This document shows positions 4,973 through 5,190 of a stretch of DNA of 5,190 bases, piece after piece. Every line of letters starts with the position of its first letter. The stretch's first letter is position 1. Where the stretch lies: positions 8,818 through 14,007 of the forward strand of contig DDOU01000124.1 of the NCBI GenBank assembly GCA_002341825.1, read 5' to 3'. The notes beneath the pieces were generated by a model. The model was not told where the DNA came from. It saw nothing but the letters and a program-made list of their open reading frames with translations, and searched no databases. The stretch is from Candidatus Igneacidithiobacillus taiwanensis. GTDB lineage: Bacteria; Pseudomonadota; Gammaproteobacteria; Acidithiobacillales; Acidithiobacillaceae. Both the position numbers and the translations under genes were made by a program.

Positions 4973-5190
4973 TCGCCAACGACCTCCGTCGCTACCGCCG
5001 TGCGCCAACCATGCAGCTCCGTGTGCAAACGGTGCAGGGCCTCGAGGGCGGTTTCGGCAGGCGTTACCGTACCCAGCATACGTCGCCACAACTTGGCACC
5101 GGGATGACCATAATAAAGGCCATGCAGATGGCGGGTGAGGCGCGGCGCTGGCAGGGCATCGCCCCACTCGGCAGCGTAGGCAAGTAAACC
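4969..5190 (-). CDS. dusA: tRNA-dihydrouridine synthase A, C-terminal end (partial)
   Basis: The last 73 codons of a gene that enters from the right edge and ends with TGA at 4971-4969. The segment RLTRHLHGLYYGHPGAKLWR (17-36 of the visible part) matches the conserved C-terminal helical domain of DusA enzymes, where a similar T-R-H-x-x-G-L-x-x-G-x-P-G-A run is typical. DusA is a flavin enzyme that reduces uridines 20/20a in the D-loop of tRNA to dihydrouridine using NADPH. The catalytic barrel with the FMN site and active cysteine lies outside the window. Its stop overlaps the start codon of the HAD phosphatase (ATGA), so the two genes are one transcription unit with coupled translation. The choice of DusA over DusB or DusC rests on this C-terminal motif. 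Confidence 0.8.
   Translation of the reverse strand, partial: GLLAYAAEWGDALPAPRLTRHLHGLYYGHPGAKLWRRMLGTVTPAETALEALHRLHTELHGWRTAVATEVVGE

Noticed and set aside
4973..5167. N-terminal extension of the HAD hydrolase to 5167
   Set aside because: The extra 65 residues are an off-frame reading of dusA and precede the canonical HAD motif I, which should start within about 10 residues of the N-terminus.

Overview
The window looks like chromosomal DNA of an acidophilic, chemolithoautotrophic proteobacterium, most likely Acidithiobacillus or a close relative. This rests on a CbbR-type LysR regulator transcribed away from a gene that has only its first four codons in the window (M-A-G-K, with a strong ribosome binding site). 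That is the usual cbbR / RuBisCO large-subunit arrangement. The genus is an inference from protein family resemblance and gene order; no database was searched.

Layout. 1-12 (-): start of the divergent gene, probably cbbL. 13-141: shared control region with three overlapping TNA-N7-TNA motifs and a good minus-strand promoter. 142-1032 (+): cbbR. 1058-1690 and 2308-1706 (-): a two-gene operon, wrbA (NAD(P)H:quinone oxidoreductase) followed by a periplasmic YceI-family protein. 2309-2402: divergent control region with inverted repeats over the wrbA -35 box. 2403-2735 (+): HxlR-family redox/quinone-type regulator with one cysteine. 2736-2975: no convincing gene, one GC-rich hairpin. 2976-3170 (-): 64-residue DUF2892 (YgaP-type) membrane protein. 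3292-3453 (-): a 53-residue hydrophobic small protein. 3454-3596: divergent intergenic spacer. 3597-3878 (+) and 3875-4285 (+): a glycine-zipper lipoprotein whose stop overlaps the start of a 136-residue protein I do not recognise. 4286-4342: short convergent spacer. 4343-4972 (-): HAD-IB (SerB-like) phosphatase, translationally coupled to the upstream 3' end of dusA (4969-5190, cut by the window edge).

How the parts may work together. Two divergent regulator-target pairs dominate. CbbR should control the Calvin-cycle operon to its left. The HxlR regulator probably controls the wrbA-yceI pair, which combines a cytoplasmic two-electron quinone reductase with a periplasmic lipocalin-like protein from a family known to bind polyisoprenoids and ubiquinone; this suggests a quinone/redox-stress unit. 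The rest is housekeeping (dusA, HAD hydrolase) and small envelope proteins. I see no CRISPR array, intact transposon, tRNA, rRNA or phage gene, and no clear evidence of a wholly new system. The least explained parts are the coupled lipoprotein/136-residue pair, the 53-residue protein and the 240-bp spacer after the HxlR gene.
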